Source: Aliikangiella sp. G2MR2-5 (GTDB lineage Bacteria > Pseudomonadota > Gammaproteobacteria > Enterobacterales > Kangiellaceae). From it: a DNA stretch of 64,000 nt. The number at the start of each line of letters is the position of its first letter. Positions within the stretch are counted from its first letter, which is position 1. Below, piece by piece: positions 43,169 through 52,524 of the stretch. The position numbers and the translations under genes are program-made. The stretch covers positions 1 to 64,000 of the forward strand of contig NZ_JADPQF010000008.1 of NCBI RefSeq assembly GCF_015687155.1, given 5' to 3'. The notes below the pieces were generated by a model that saw only the letters and a program-made list of their open reading frames with translations, did not search any database and was not told the origin of the DNA.

Positions 43169-45730
43169 ATGGTTCGAAAAGTGATGGTAAAAGTTTCACT
43201 GCTTCTCTTTATGAGTCTTTTTTTTCTGACCGGCTGTGGTGGCGGTGGTATCGATACTGATACTGACCAGGAAGAAGAAGTAGTCGATACTCCGGCAGAT
43301 GAATTGGCATTGGAATTTAGCGTAACCGCGCATAACAGCAATGTGCTGATGGTCAATGCCAATGTGGTTACCGAAGAATTGACCGATGTGTCTATTCGAT
43401 TTGAGTCGGCCGAAGGTGGAGTACATGAGACCTCAACCTCATCCGCTTTAAATAACCACAGCATCACCGTGGTGGGATTGAGGCCGCAAACAGCTTACCA
43501 GTTTACCGCGGTGCTCACTCGTGAATCTGGAGAAATTACAACCAGTGAACCGCTGGCTTACACTACGCCTGCACTTCCGTTTGCTGTGCCGGATATGGAG
43601 CTGGTTACGACAAGCGATAGCAGTTATCAGGGGATTACCTTTTTTGCCATTTCAGACTCCGAGTCTCACTTTATCGGTGTCGACGAATCGGGAGTACCTG
43701 TCTGGTATTTTTACAATAGCGATGCGTCAATGCTGGGAGGCGCCTCTGCCATCAAATATCTGGGGGACAGTCGTCTGATGCTAATGTTGAGTCGCGAAGT
43801 CTGGGTTATTGATATGGCGGGTAATATTCTTTCTACTTACCCGTTACCAAACTACCATCACGAAGCCACCATCCTTGAAAATGGCAATATCATGGTGCTG
43901 ACCAACGAATACGAAGAGTTTGACGGCAAAATGCTAAAAGGCGACCGTATTCAGGAATATAGTTCTGCAGGTGCTTTAGTGTGGGAATGGTCCAGCTTTG
44001 AACACCTTGATACCAGTCGTTTTCCTGGCGTCTTGTCGACCCGTATTCTGGACGACGGCTCTTATGACTGGAGCCATTCCAACGCCATTTTCCAGCAAGA
44101 CGATGGATCGATTTTACTGTCAGCTCGCAACCAGAGCTGGGTTATCAATATTGACCATGCCAGCGGAGATATTAACTGGATTTTGGGAAGCGCCGAAGGC
44201 AACACGAATGAGTCGCTACAGAATAAATTTTTAAGCCTGACTGAAGGAAGCTGGATGTCGGCTCAACATGCGCCGATGCAAACTGTTAATGGCGACTATC
44301 TGATTTACGATAATCGTAATGAGTCGGAGCTGCCGGGAAGCACCAACAATAGTCGTGCGGTTAAATATCGGGTCAATACTGACAGCATGAGCGCGACCCA
44401 AAGCTGGGAATATGTCATCAACAAATATACCCAGGCTATGGGGGATGTTGATGAATTGCCGAATGGCAATATTCTGATCACAGCCGGCGGCCCCGGTAGT
44501 AACGACAACGCGCATTTAATTGAAGTGACTGCAAACGTTCCTTCGCAAACGCTATGGGAATTACATATTAACAACGAGACGCTTTATCGTTCAGAGCGGG
44601 TTGGTTGGAGTGATTTTTTAGCAATAAAAAGTACGGCTGAGACCGCGCTAAAACTATCCGGCAAAATAACCGGCCTGCATTTGGACGGGCTTTCGATTAG
44701 TGATGGAGTTGAAACCTTGTCACTGCCTGCAGGTACAACGACATTTGAGTTTTCTGGAAATTTGTCGGATGGCGAGCAATACGCTATTCAGCTAATCAGC
44801 GAACCCGACAATCATAGCTGCATTATAGAAAATGCATCCGGCACGATCAGTCATAATACTGCTAATGTTATGGTCAGTTGTAATGACCATATTGTAAATG
44901 CCGACCTGACTCACCTGCCGATAGGAGACACGCTGATTTTGCAGCGCATACAGGGCGATATGGAACCTGAAGTGGGTAAGCTCTGGCTGTGTCGTCTGCC
45001 TGAGGATGGGGCTGGTGCCGCGCCTTCAGATGACTGGACAAATGCAGATGGTTCCTGGAACTATATTATCAAACCCCAGGTTGAAGGCGAGAATTACTAT
45101 AACAGTGAACTCAGTGTGACACTCGATGGGCAGGGGAACCGAATTATCACCGGCAACGCGCTGCCAACGACACCCACCGGAACTTTCCCGGTTGAGCAGG
45201 GCACCGTTGCATTTGAATATGATAAAAACCCTAATTTCATTTCTGCGCATCAGGTTCAGATAACTTTTGATGCCATACCTAGTGTAAGCCCTGAGCCAAG
45301 TTGTGTTGGATTTGGCGCGACAGGCATTTCATTAACCGGCTCCCCGATTTATCAGGGCTCATCGACTGTTGGAACCGATGCTTCGGCTTTTGAAATGCTG
45401 GATAGCAGTGGCGGTCATACCGATGGTACAGAAACCTACCATCACCATTTTCTGGGGCAAAATGTGCTGGATTTGCTGGACCCTGACGATGGCGGTCACT
45501 CTCACCTGATGGGCTATATTCAGGATGGTTTTGGTATTTTTGGTCCGAGAGGTGAAGATGGAAAAGCTCTGTCATCGGCGGAACTGGATGAATGTCATGG
45601 GCATACTCACGATATTGAATGGGATGGTGAAATTCGGAATATGTACCACTATCACTGGACTTATGACTTTCCTTACAACGTGGGTTGTATTAAGGGAACG
45701 CCGCAGGATTTGGGGATTAATAATAGCTGA
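43169..45730 (+). CDS. Lipoprotein with arylsulfotransferase and YHYH domains
   Basis: An 853-aa protein with lipobox LFFLTGCGGGG (Cys about residue 23). Residues about 135-500 form an arylsulfotransferase (ASST)-type propeller: GVDESGVPVWYF, HHEATILENGNIMVLTNEY, DWSHSNAIFQQDDGSILLSA and QHAPMQTVNGDYLIYDN, with candidate catalytic histidines in HHE, SHSN and QHAP. The C-terminal 150 residues are a YHYH domain (GTETYHHHFLGQN, ECHGHTHDIEWDGEI, MYHYHWTYDFPYNVGC). ASST moves sulfate between phenols; the YHYH domain is of unknown function. The fusion suggests a surface enzyme. Confidence 0.85.
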   Translation: MVRKVMVKVSLLLFMSLFFLTGCGGGGIDTDTDQEEEVVDTPADELALEFSVTAHNSNVLMVNANVVTEELTDVSIRFESAEGGVHETSTSSALNNHSITVVGLRPQTAYQFTAVLTRESGEITTSEPLAYTTPALPFAVPDMELVTTSDSSYQGITFFAISDSESHFIGVDESGVPVWYFYNSDASMLGGASAIKYLGDSRLMLMLSREVWVIDMAGNILSTYPLPNYHHEATILENGNIMVLTNEYEEFDGKMLKGDRIQEYSSAGALVWEWSSFEHLDTSRFPGVLSTRILDDGSYDWSHSNAIFQQDDGSILLSARNQSWVINIDHASGDINWILGSAEGNTNESLQNKFLSLTEGSWMSAQHAPMQTVNGDYLIYDNRNESELPGSTNNSRAVKYRVNTDSMSATQSWEYVINKYTQAMGDVDELPNGNILITAGGPGSNDNAHLIEVTANVPSQTLWELHINNETLYRSERVGWSDFLAIKSTAETALKLSGKITGLHLDGLSISDGVETLSLPAGTTTFEFSGNLSDGEQYAIQLISEPDNHSCIIENASGTISHNTANVMVSCNDHIVNADLTHLPIGDTLILQRIQGDMEPEVGKLWLCRLPEDGAGAAPSDDWTNADGSWNYIIKPQVEGENYYNSELSVTLDGQGNRIITGNALPTTPTGTFPVEQGTVAFEYDKNPNFISAHQVQITFDAIPSVSPEPSCVGFGATGISLTGSPIYQGSSTVGTDASAFEMLDSSGGHTDGTETYHHHFLGQNVLDLLDPDDGGHSHLMGYIQDGFGIFGPRGEDGKALSSAELDECHGHTHDIEWDGEIRNMYHYHWTYDFPYNVGCIKGTPQDLGINNS

Positions 45731-45740
45731 CGATAACCGC

Positions 45741-45768
45741 AGGTTTACTCTGTCAATGGCGTAAACCT
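45741..45768 (+). terminator. Weak hairpin after the ASST-YHYH gene
   Basis: AGGTTTAC (45741-45748) and GTAAACCT (45761-45768) form an 8-bp stem with a 12-nt loop, 11 bp after the stop. Only a poor T-rich tail follows. Confidence 0.4.
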
Positions 45769-45940
45769 TTGAAGCGGTTTAATTGATAGTGGAAGAGGCT
45801 TAATTTGCACAGCATTTTAATAAAAGATCCCCACTTGAAGGTGATGCTTTAAACATTTAATCATTATCTTTTATTAAAAGTATTTATCTTTAATTATTGA
45901 TTCTCCCTTGTAAATATGACTTCTGCCCCAATATCAAAGG

Positions 45941-45968
45941 AATTAGATGAAAATTTTTTCATCTAATT
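45941..45968 (+). promoter_or_regulatory. Perfect 28-bp palindrome in the hflK leader
   Basis: Arms AATTAGATGAAAA (45941-45953) and TTTTCATCTAATT (45956-45968) around TT lie immediately before the GGGAG ribosome site and 16 bp before the ATG. It can act as an operator, or as an RNA hairpin next to the ribosome site. Confidence 0.65.
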
Positions 45969-45984
45969 CAGGGAGACACACACT

Positions 45985-47043
45985 ATGTCCCAGAATAATG
46001 ACCCTCCAGGAGACCCTTGGGGGCGTAATAGTAAGCCTCCTCCAGATTTAGAACGACTCCTAGTTCAAAATTTCGACCATTATAAAAAGTTTCTTCCAGG
46101 TGGAAGTCCCACAAGTTTCTTTATAATTTTTATATTGTTTTTCTCCGGTCTCACTATCTGGACCGCGTTATATACCGTCCCAAGTGATTCCGTTGCGGTC
46201 GTACAGCGTTTTGGCAAGTATGTCGACAATGTTTCACCTGGCCTACATTTTAAGCTTCCCCTTGGTATTGACTCAGCAACGATAGTTCCAATCAAAAGAC
46301 AATTAAAGCAAGAGTTTGGATTTTCAACGCCTGGTGCAACCGATCCTTATCAAACCTCGCGGGTTTATGATCATAGTCGCGAAACTCAAATGGTAACTGG
46401 CGATTTAAATGCCGCGCTGGTTGAATGGGTTGTACAGTATCGAATATCTGATCCAGCCAAATTTTTATTTGAAGTAAGAGAGCCCAGTGACACTCTTCGA
46501 TATGTATCTGAGTCCGTCATGCGCGAAGTCGTGGGTGACCGTACTGTCGATGAAGTGATTACGGTTGGTCGTCAAGACATTGAGTCTGAAGCGCTCGTAA
46601 AAATGCAGGAGTTATCAACCAAGTATGCAATGGGGATCAGTATCGATCAGGTGCAACTAAAAAATATCAATCCGCCAAAACCGGTTCAAGAGTCATTTAA
46701 TGAAGTTAATCAAGCTCAGCAGGAAAAAGAAAAACTGATTAATGAAGCACGTAGAGACTACAACAAAGTTATCCCGCTTGCTCTGGGTGAAAAAGATCAG
46801 CGAATTCGTGAAGCCGATGGCTATCGTTTAAAGCGCATAAATGAAGCTGAAGGTGATGCTGCAAGATTTAACGCCCTTTATGTGGAATATATTAAGGCTC
46901 CAGAGGTTACTAAACGTCGAATTTATATCGAAACAATGCAACAAGTCTTACCAAAAGTTCGAGCGAAAATTATCATCGATGAGAAAAGCAGTCATGTTTT
47001 ACCTTTGCTCAACCTGGATAGCAATACAAGGGGAAAACAATGA
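45985..47043 (+). CDS. hflK: HflK-like SPFH/band 7 membrane protein
   Basis: A 352-aa protein with a Gly/Pro-rich cytoplasmic N-terminus (PPGDPWGRNSKPPPDLERLL), one membrane segment (about residues 45-63), an SPFH domain (SVAVVQRFGKYVDNVSPGLH onward) and a charged coiled coil (EVNQAQQEKEKLINEARRDY). With HflC it forms the cage that modulates the FtsH protease. The usual hflK-hflC pair sits with hfq-hflX; here the context is nhaA-fumC, so this is probably a second copy. It overlaps hflC by 4 bp (ATGA). Confidence 0.85.
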   Translation: MSQNNDPPGDPWGRNSKPPPDLERLLVQNFDHYKKFLPGGSPTSFFIIFILFFSGLTIWTALYTVPSDSVAVVQRFGKYVDNVSPGLHFKLPLGIDSATIVPIKRQLKQEFGFSTPGATDPYQTSRVYDHSRETQMVTGDLNAALVEWVVQYRISDPAKFLFEVREPSDTLRYVSESVMREVVGDRTVDEVITVGRQDIESEALVKMQELSTKYAMGISIDQVQLKNINPPKPVQESFNEVNQAQQEKEKLINEARRDYNKVIPLALGEKDQRIREADGYRLKRINEAEGDAARFNALYVEYIKAPEVTKRRIYIETMQQVLPKVRAKIIIDEKSSHVLPLLNLDSNTRGKQ

Positions 47044-48053
47044 AAATGCTGAAAGCTTTGTTTTTTATTGGACTAATCGCGAGTGTTGCTCTTAGCTTAA
47101 AAAGTGCCCTTTATACGGTCAGTGAAGTTGAACAAGTCATTATTACTCAATTCGGTAAACCCGTAGGTGAACCGGTGGTCGATGCCGGCCTCAATATAAA
47201 AATGCCTTTTATTCAGTCTGTTAATGCAATCGATAAGCGTGTATTGGAATGGGACGGCGAGCCGTCGGATATGCCCACTAAAGATAAACTCTATATTTCT
47301 GTTGATCTATTTGCTCGTTGGCGTATTACTGATCCGCTGCAGTATTTTCTAAGGCTGAAAGATGAACGTAGTGCTCAGTCCAGGCTTGATGATATTCTTG
47401 GTAGTGAAACACGTAATGCTGTAGCAAAGCATGAACTCATCGAAATTATTCGCACCACGAAAAATAGAGAACCGTTACAAATTGGGGGATTAAAAGATAA
47501 GGATTCAGACTTAAATGTCGGACAGTTGGTTCCTATTCATAAAGGTCGAAAACTTGTGGAGCAAGAAATATTTACCGCTGCGGCCGATAAGGTCAAAGTG
47601 TTTGGGATTGAATTACTCGACATTCGTTTTAAACGGATTAATTACAACGCGAGTGTAAGGCCTAAAATATACGAACGCATGATTAGTGAACGTCGACAAA
47701 TTGCCGAACGTTTTTTATCGGAAGGAAATGGAGAGGCCGCCAGGATTCGTGGTGATCGAGTGAGAGAGCTCAATAGAATTCAATCAGAAGCTTATCAACA
47801 AGTGGAAAAAATTCGAGGGATTGCTGATGCGCAGGCAACGGAAATTTATGCGCTCGCCTACAACCAAAGTCCGCAAGCAGTAGAACTCTATGAGTTCACT
47901 CGTACGATGCAATCTTATGCTACGGTTATATCCGAAAGCACCACTTTAGTTTTATCGACGAACAATGAGCTGTTTAAATTTATTGATGGTATTCAAACCG
48001 TCGATCAAAACTCGACTGATGAACTGAAAATTAAGGTGAACGACAAACGTTAA
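47040..48053 (+). CDS. hflC: HflC-like SPFH/band 7 membrane protein
   Basis: A 337-aa partner of the preceding HflK. An N-terminal anchor (LKALFFIGLIASVALSL) is followed by the SPFH domain (VEQVIITQFGKPVGEPVVDA, KMPFIQSVNAIDKRVLEWDG) and a coiled coil (ERRQIAERFLSEGNGEAARI). It should assemble with HflK around FtsH in the inner membrane. Translation is coupled to hflK through the ATGA overlap. Confidence 0.87.
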   Translation: MKMLKALFFIGLIASVALSLKSALYTVSEVEQVIITQFGKPVGEPVVDAGLNIKMPFIQSVNAIDKRVLEWDGEPSDMPTKDKLYISVDLFARWRITDPLQYFLRLKDERSAQSRLDDILGSETRNAVAKHELIEIIRTTKNREPLQIGGLKDKDSDLNVGQLVPIHKGRKLVEQEIFTAAADKVKVFGIELLDIRFKRINYNASVRPKIYERMISERRQIAERFLSEGNGEAARIRGDRVRELNRIQSEAYQQVEKIRGIADAQATEIYALAYNQSPQAVELYEFTRTMQSYATVISESTTLVLSTNNELFKFIDGIQTVDQNSTDELKIKVNDKR

Positions 48054-48096
48054 TAGTAACCATTCATTAGTTCGTATATAGACAGGTTTTGAAAAA

Positions 48097-48303
48097 ATGA
48101 AAATTGTTGATTTATCTACGATGAAAAAGTACGGCATAACTAGTGAACAAAAAAGTATTTACCGCTATAAGCAATACCAATATGACGTTCTTCAAGATGC
48201 CATCAATTATGCGAAGCATGAGCAAGTTCAATCCAGTTTGAACTTGCCTGTGAAAGTCGAGGAGGAGGCTCAATTATCAAAAAGAGGCAAAGATGACTTA
48301 TGA
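48097..48303 (+). CDS. Small hypothetical protein between hflC and nhaA
   Basis: A 68-aa charged, soluble protein (KYGITSEQKSIYRYKQYQYD), 43 bp after hflC and overlapping the nhaA start by 11 bp. The overlap and the conserved reading direction argue for a real gene translated as part of the operon. No family was recognised, and the ribosome site is weak. Confidence 0.5.
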   Translation: MKIVDLSTMKKYGITSEQKSIYRYKQYQYDVLQDAINYAKHEQVQSSLNLPVKVEEEAQLSKRGKDDL

Positions 48304-49651
48304 AATGATGAATGATAAGCGGGGCCATCCAACTCAATTACCCAAAGAACATGTTGATTGGGTCGTACAACCTATCGCTCGATTTGTTAAAATTGAGGCG
48401 GCCGCAGGAGTTGTTTTACTGCTATCCACTTTACTGGCTTTATTTTTGGCAAACTCCCCGTTAAGAGAATTATTCGATAGCTTATGGCATGTACCGCTTG
48501 GTGTAAATATAGGTGCCTATACATTTGAACGCTCATTACATGGATGGATAAACGACGCGGTAATGACGCTGTTTTTCTTTCTGATTGCGCTTGAACTCAA
48601 ACGAGAGCTCGTTTTGGGAGAGTTGCGAAATCCTCGTCTTGCAATGTTATCTATTTCCGCCGCAGTAGGCGGTATGCTCGTGCCGGCACTGGTATATCTT
48701 TTTTTTCAATACGGCGAACCAGGCCAGCTTGGTTGGGGAACCGTTATGGCAACGGATACCGCATTTGTGATCGGTTGCCTGGCCCTTTTAGGTACTCGCA
48801 TCCCGAAAAGTTTGAGAGTGTTCATGCTATCCTTAGCCGTAGTCGACGACATAGGTGCTATCATCGTTGTTGCCGTTGGTTACGGTAGTGAGATTAACTG
48901 GTTTTCCATTGGGCTTGCGTTACTTGGTTTCTTCGTTGTTAAAATAATGGCTTTCATCGGTATCCGCAATATGGCTTTGTTTTTTATAGTGGGGGCGATA
49001 ATATGGTTAGCCGTTGATTTTTCTGGTATCCATCCAACAGTCACCGGCGTCGTTCTGGGATTAATGACTCCAACAAAAAAATGGATAACCGATGAGCGTT
49101 TACATACGATTATGGATTGTGTAGTAGCTTATCCTCCGGGTGATCACTGGAGCGGTGACACACCTGATCGTAAGGTATTGAAAACGGCTGAGGCGGCTGC
49201 TCGCGAAGCGCTCTCACCGGTTGAACGCCTGGAGATGATACTTCATCCATGGGTGGGGTTTGTCGTTATGCCTTTGTTTGCCTTTGCGAATGCTGGGGTG
49301 GCTTTTGCCGGCATAGACTTTAGTTCTCCCTTGACGATGGCCATATTTCTTGGTTTCGTGGTCGGCAAACCACTAGGGATCTTCTTGTTTAGTTGGGTCG
49401 CGGTGCGGTTGCGAATTGCGGTGCTACCGGCCAGTCTAAATTGGCCGCTGATTCTTGGCGGAGGCATGTTAGCCGCGATAGGTTTTACCATGGCTCTATT
49501 TATTGCCAATCTTGCTTATAGTCCAGAGCAAATTGTTTCAGTGAAGTTCGGGATTTTGTCAGCGTCAGTTTTCTCGGCACTATTTGGCTTCGCGTTGCTT
49601 CGATATTTTTCTGTTTCAGGTGAAGAAGATAAAGGTATCCACAATGGTTAA
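48293..49651 (+). CDS. nhaA: Na+/H+ antiporter NhaA
   Basis: A 452-aa, 12-helix sodium-proton antiporter. Hallmarks are NDAVMTLFFFLIALELKREL (about residues 83-102), ATDTAFVIG (Asp about 153) and the ion-binding pair in SLAVVDDIGAIIVV (DD about 184-185). It exports Na+ at alkaline pH, which fits a marine organism. AGAGG precedes the ATG. It overlaps the small gene upstream by 11 bp and fumC downstream by 8 bp. Confidence 0.94.
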   Translation: MTYEMMNDKRGHPTQLPKEHVDWVVQPIARFVKIEAAAGVVLLLSTLLALFLANSPLRELFDSLWHVPLGVNIGAYTFERSLHGWINDAVMTLFFFLIALELKRELVLGELRNPRLAMLSISAAVGGMLVPALVYLFFQYGEPGQLGWGTVMATDTAFVIGCLALLGTRIPKSLRVFMLSLAVVDDIGAIIVVAVGYGSEINWFSIGLALLGFFVVKIMAFIGIRNMALFFIVGAIIWLAVDFSGIHPTVTGVVLGLMTPTKKWITDERLHTIMDCVVAYPPGDHWSGDTPDRKVLKTAEAAAREALSPVERLEMILHPWVGFVVMPLFAFANAGVAFAGIDFSSPLTMAIFLGFVVGKPLGIFLFSWVAVRLRIAVLPASLNWPLILGGGMLAAIGFTMALFIANLAYSPEQIVSVKFGILSASVFSALFGFALLRYFSVSGEEDKGIHNG

Positions 49652-51089
49652 ATCTTCGATGCAAAATACAACAGGAAAAACGAATGTCGCCTCAAAAAAC
49701 TCTACCATAGCCAATGAAGAACAAAGAGTGCTGTGGGGCAAACAAACTCAGCTATCGCTTAAATATTTTGCTATTGGAAAACATACCTTCGAAAAGGGAT
49801 TTATTGACGCTCTGATTTCAATTAAGCGCGCTTCTGCGCAAGTCAATCACGAACTTCAGCTGATAAGCGATAAGCAGCTGGAAGCCATTGTCTATGCGTG
49901 TGATGAACTGCTTAAAGGAAAGCACGCCGACCAATTTCCGTTGCGAGTATGGCAAACCGGTTCTGGCACACAAACGAATATGAATGTTAACGAGGTTATC
50001 GCCTCACTGGCTAACCACTTTATTCATCAAAGTAAACAGAAAGAAAACTTAAACGGAGATGATTTTTTACATCCGAATGACCATATCAATATGTCACAGT
50101 CATCCAACGATGTGTTTCCCACGGCTATGCATATTGTCATCGCCAAACAGATTACGGAATTTCTGCTGCCATCACTAGAGTTGATCGAGCACGAGATACG
50201 TCAAAAACAAAGAGAGTTTGAAAGCGTTTATACAGTCGCTCGAACTCATTTGATGGATGCTTTACCGATCAATGCGGGGGCGATTTTGTCGGCTCACGGC
50301 AATCAGACAAACGCAGCAAAAAAGGCCATTCATGAGAGTCTGGAGTCGGTATACCAGCTAGCGCTGGGCGGCACTGCGGTAGGTTCAGGTGCCAATACTC
50401 CGGCGCTATTCGGTCAGCAAGCCGTTGCGCTGTTAGCGGAGCAATATCAGCTACCATTTGTTCAACATCCAAACTTATATGCGGCAGTTTCAGGTGAGGA
50501 ATCTTTGTTGAGGCTTAGCGGCGCGCTTAAACAGTTGGCCGCTACCCTGTTTAAAATAGGGAATGATTTTCGACTATTGGGTAGCGGACCACGCTGCGGC
50601 CTTAATGAATGGCATCTTCCTGCTAATGAGCCGGGCAGTTCCATTATGCCGGGGAAAGTCAATCCAACCCAATGCGAGGCTTTAAGCATGGTGTGCTTGC
50701 AGGTCATGGGCAATGATCTGACTGTCTCTCTTGCTGCCTCAAACGGGCTCCTGCAATTGAACACTTACCGTCCGGTAATTATTCATAACGTCATGGAAAG
50801 TATTGAGTTGCTGGTTGATGCTGTTACCTCTTTTTCAGAAAACTGTATTCGAGATTTAGCACTTAACCAAACTCAAATTGATGCCAATATGCATAATAAT
50901 TTATCGGTAATAACACTTTTAGCTCCCCAACTTGGATACGACGTTGCTGCCAAAATTGTCAAGCAGGCAGCCCGGAAAAAAATATCCCTGGCCGCTGCTG
51001 CGGAGGACCTTGGTTTATTCAGTGTTGCACAGTTTAATCAATTACTGGATGAACATTTGAATACACAGACTGGTCAATCACCGGATTAG
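49644..51089 (+). CDS. fumC: Class II fumarate hydratase (FumC)
   Basis: A 481-aa protein from ATG 49644; a longer frame reaching 49584 lies inside nhaA and has no ribosome site. Class II signature blocks are WQTGSGTQTNMNVNEVIASL (about residues 108-127), MSQSSNDVFPTAMHI and GSSIMPGKVNPTQCEAL. It hydrates fumarate to malate without an Fe-S cluster, and so keeps working under oxidative or nitrosative stress. The 8-bp overlap with nhaA (ATGGTTAA) places it last in the hflK-hflC-orf-nhaA-fumC operon. Confidence 0.93.
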   Translation: MVKSSMQNTTGKTNVASKNSTIANEEQRVLWGKQTQLSLKYFAIGKHTFEKGFIDALISIKRASAQVNHELQLISDKQLEAIVYACDELLKGKHADQFPLRVWQTGSGTQTNMNVNEVIASLANHFIHQSKQKENLNGDDFLHPNDHINMSQSSNDVFPTAMHIVIAKQITEFLLPSLELIEHEIRQKQREFESVYTVARTHLMDALPINAGAILSAHGNQTNAAKKAIHESLESVYQLALGGTAVGSGANTPALFGQQAVALLAEQYQLPFVQHPNLYAAVSGEESLLRLSGALKQLAATLFKIGNDFRLLGSGPRCGLNEWHLPANEPGSSIMPGKVNPTQCEALSMVCLQVMGNDLTVSLAASNGLLQLNTYRPVIIHNVMESIELLVDAVTSFSENCIRDLALNQTQIDANMHNNLSVITLLAPQLGYDVAAKIVKQAARKKISLAAAAEDLGLFSVAQFNQLLDEHLNTQTGQSPD

Positions 51090-51134
51090 TCAATATCTGG
51101 ATTAGTCAACACGCGGACTGTTCAAAATGGGGAC
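51071..51134. repeat. 16-bp degenerate tandem repeat across the fumC stop
   Basis: Successive 16-bp units start near 51071: TGGTCAATCACCGGAT, TAGTCAATATCTGGAT, TAGTCAACACGCGGAC, TGTTCAAAATGGGGAC, then a partial TGGTCAATTC. The first unit encodes the last residues of FumC, so the C-terminus is part of the repeat. Confidence 0.7.
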
Positions 51135-51188
51135 TGGTCAATTCTTAAAACTCGCTGTATTTCATTGATCTGGATGTCTGACGTTATT

Positions 51189-52229
51189 TTACTTTTTAGC
51201 TTCTCGGTAGCTGACCATGCGTTGTGCCTTTTCATCCCAGAGGCAGGATTTAAAACAGTTGCTCATCTCGGATAACCCCAAAGTCGTGACTATTGGTGTC
51301 TGTAGCTCAGGAATAGCTTTCATCGCTTCGGGTAGTCGATAAAAAGGGATTCTGACGTTGAGATGATGTATATGATGATAACCAATATTACCTGTCACCC
51401 ATTGCATGAATTTGTTTAGTTTTAAATAACTGGACGACTTCAACGCTGCTCGATAATAATTCCAGGCGCTCGGCGTAATAATAGTCATGCGCTTGAAGTT
51501 ATGTTGGGCAAAAAAGAGGTAGGAGCCAAACGCACAGTTAAGCATCATCGGCAATAGAATGACAAAAAATGCCGTACTGAAACTACCAAAATACCAAAGG
51601 ATAGCAATGACTGAGCTGTGCAACACTAATGACAATAACGAGTCAAAATGTTTTATCGGACTTTTTAAAAAAGGTAACAAACAGAAACTGATGCCAAAAA
51701 TTGTCAGATAACCCAAAAGCATGGTTAACGGATGGCGTTGTAAGCGATAGTAAAAGCGTTCCCATTTGGACGCTGCTTGCCACATTTTTGTGGTCATTAT
51801 GGGGAAAGTCCCAACACCTAGCGTGTCGACCTTTCCTACGTGTCCATGATGGTAGTTATGGCTCTTTTGCCAGGCATGCATCGGAACCAAAACCAGCATA
51901 CCGTATAAGTGAAAAAAATAGTGGGCACAAGATGAGTTGGAGAGGATGGCGCCGTGCATATAATCGTGAAAAGTAATAAACGCACGTATCATTAACATTG
52001 CGCTGCTAAGTGAAAATAACAATTGCAACCAGGGCCACTGCGCGAGCCCGGCTCCCGCCATTGAGGTAAACAATAAGAAAAAAACGGTGAAGACTAATCG
52101 CCTGCTTTTATTTCTGGACTCTTTGGCAAAAGGTAACGTCGCTTTAAGCAGTTCTTTACCGACTCGCAATCCATCACTGTGTTCGGCAATCTTAATATTG
52201 TGTTCGGGATTTGTATTATGATGCTCCAT
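51189..52229 (-). CDS. Membrane fatty acid desaturase
   Basis: A 346-aa di-iron desaturase. The three histidine boxes are FITFHDYMHGA (about residues 86-96), SHNYHHGHVG (about 122-131) and NIGYHHIHHLNVR (about 284-296), between two pairs of membrane helices. It introduces a double bond into membrane lipids, so cold adaptation is the usual role. The start is taken at ATG 52229 (MEHHNTNPEH); a Met three codons upstream is equally possible. It is monocistronic and convergent with fumC. Confidence 0.88.
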   Translation of the reverse strand: MEHHNTNPEHNIKIAEHSDGLRVGKELLKATLPFAKESRNKSRRLVFTVFFLLFTSMAGAGLAQWPWLQLLFSLSSAMLMIRAFITFHDYMHGAILSNSSCAHYFFHLYGMLVLVPMHAWQKSHNYHHGHVGKVDTLGVGTFPIMTTKMWQAASKWERFYYRLQRHPLTMLLGYLTIFGISFCLLPFLKSPIKHFDSLLSLVLHSSVIAILWYFGSFSTAFFVILLPMMLNCAFGSYLFFAQHNFKRMTIITPSAWNYYRAALKSSSYLKLNKFMQWVTGNIGYHHIHHLNVRIPFYRLPEAMKAIPELQTPIVTTLGLSEMSNCFKSCLWDEKAQRMVSYREAKK

Positions 52230-52524
52230 AGTGTACAACTCATTTCTTTCAATTAAACCTCTTTTCAGAAATAAAATCTCAAGCTAGTTTTTCTCCAATA
52301 GGTAACTCAATTTCGATATTTTTATGTTTTTATATTATAGACAGTAGTATTGGTGCACTCTAGGAAAAAACGAAAATAAGGAACGGTAGTAATGTTTCTA
52401 CGAATGTCAATGTAGCTAAAGTGTTTAAGTCATTCACACAGAGGCGCATCAATTTGAATTTTGGGGCGAAAAGAATGTCAAGTGCTTGGCTCTTTCCTGC
52501 CTGGACTGAGTTCAAATGAGAAAG
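52230..52524. other. Intergenic region, nothing recognised
   Basis: This is the AT-rich leader of the desaturase gene and the 3' end of the diguanylate cyclase gene. No terminator or operator could be made out. Confidence 0.3.
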
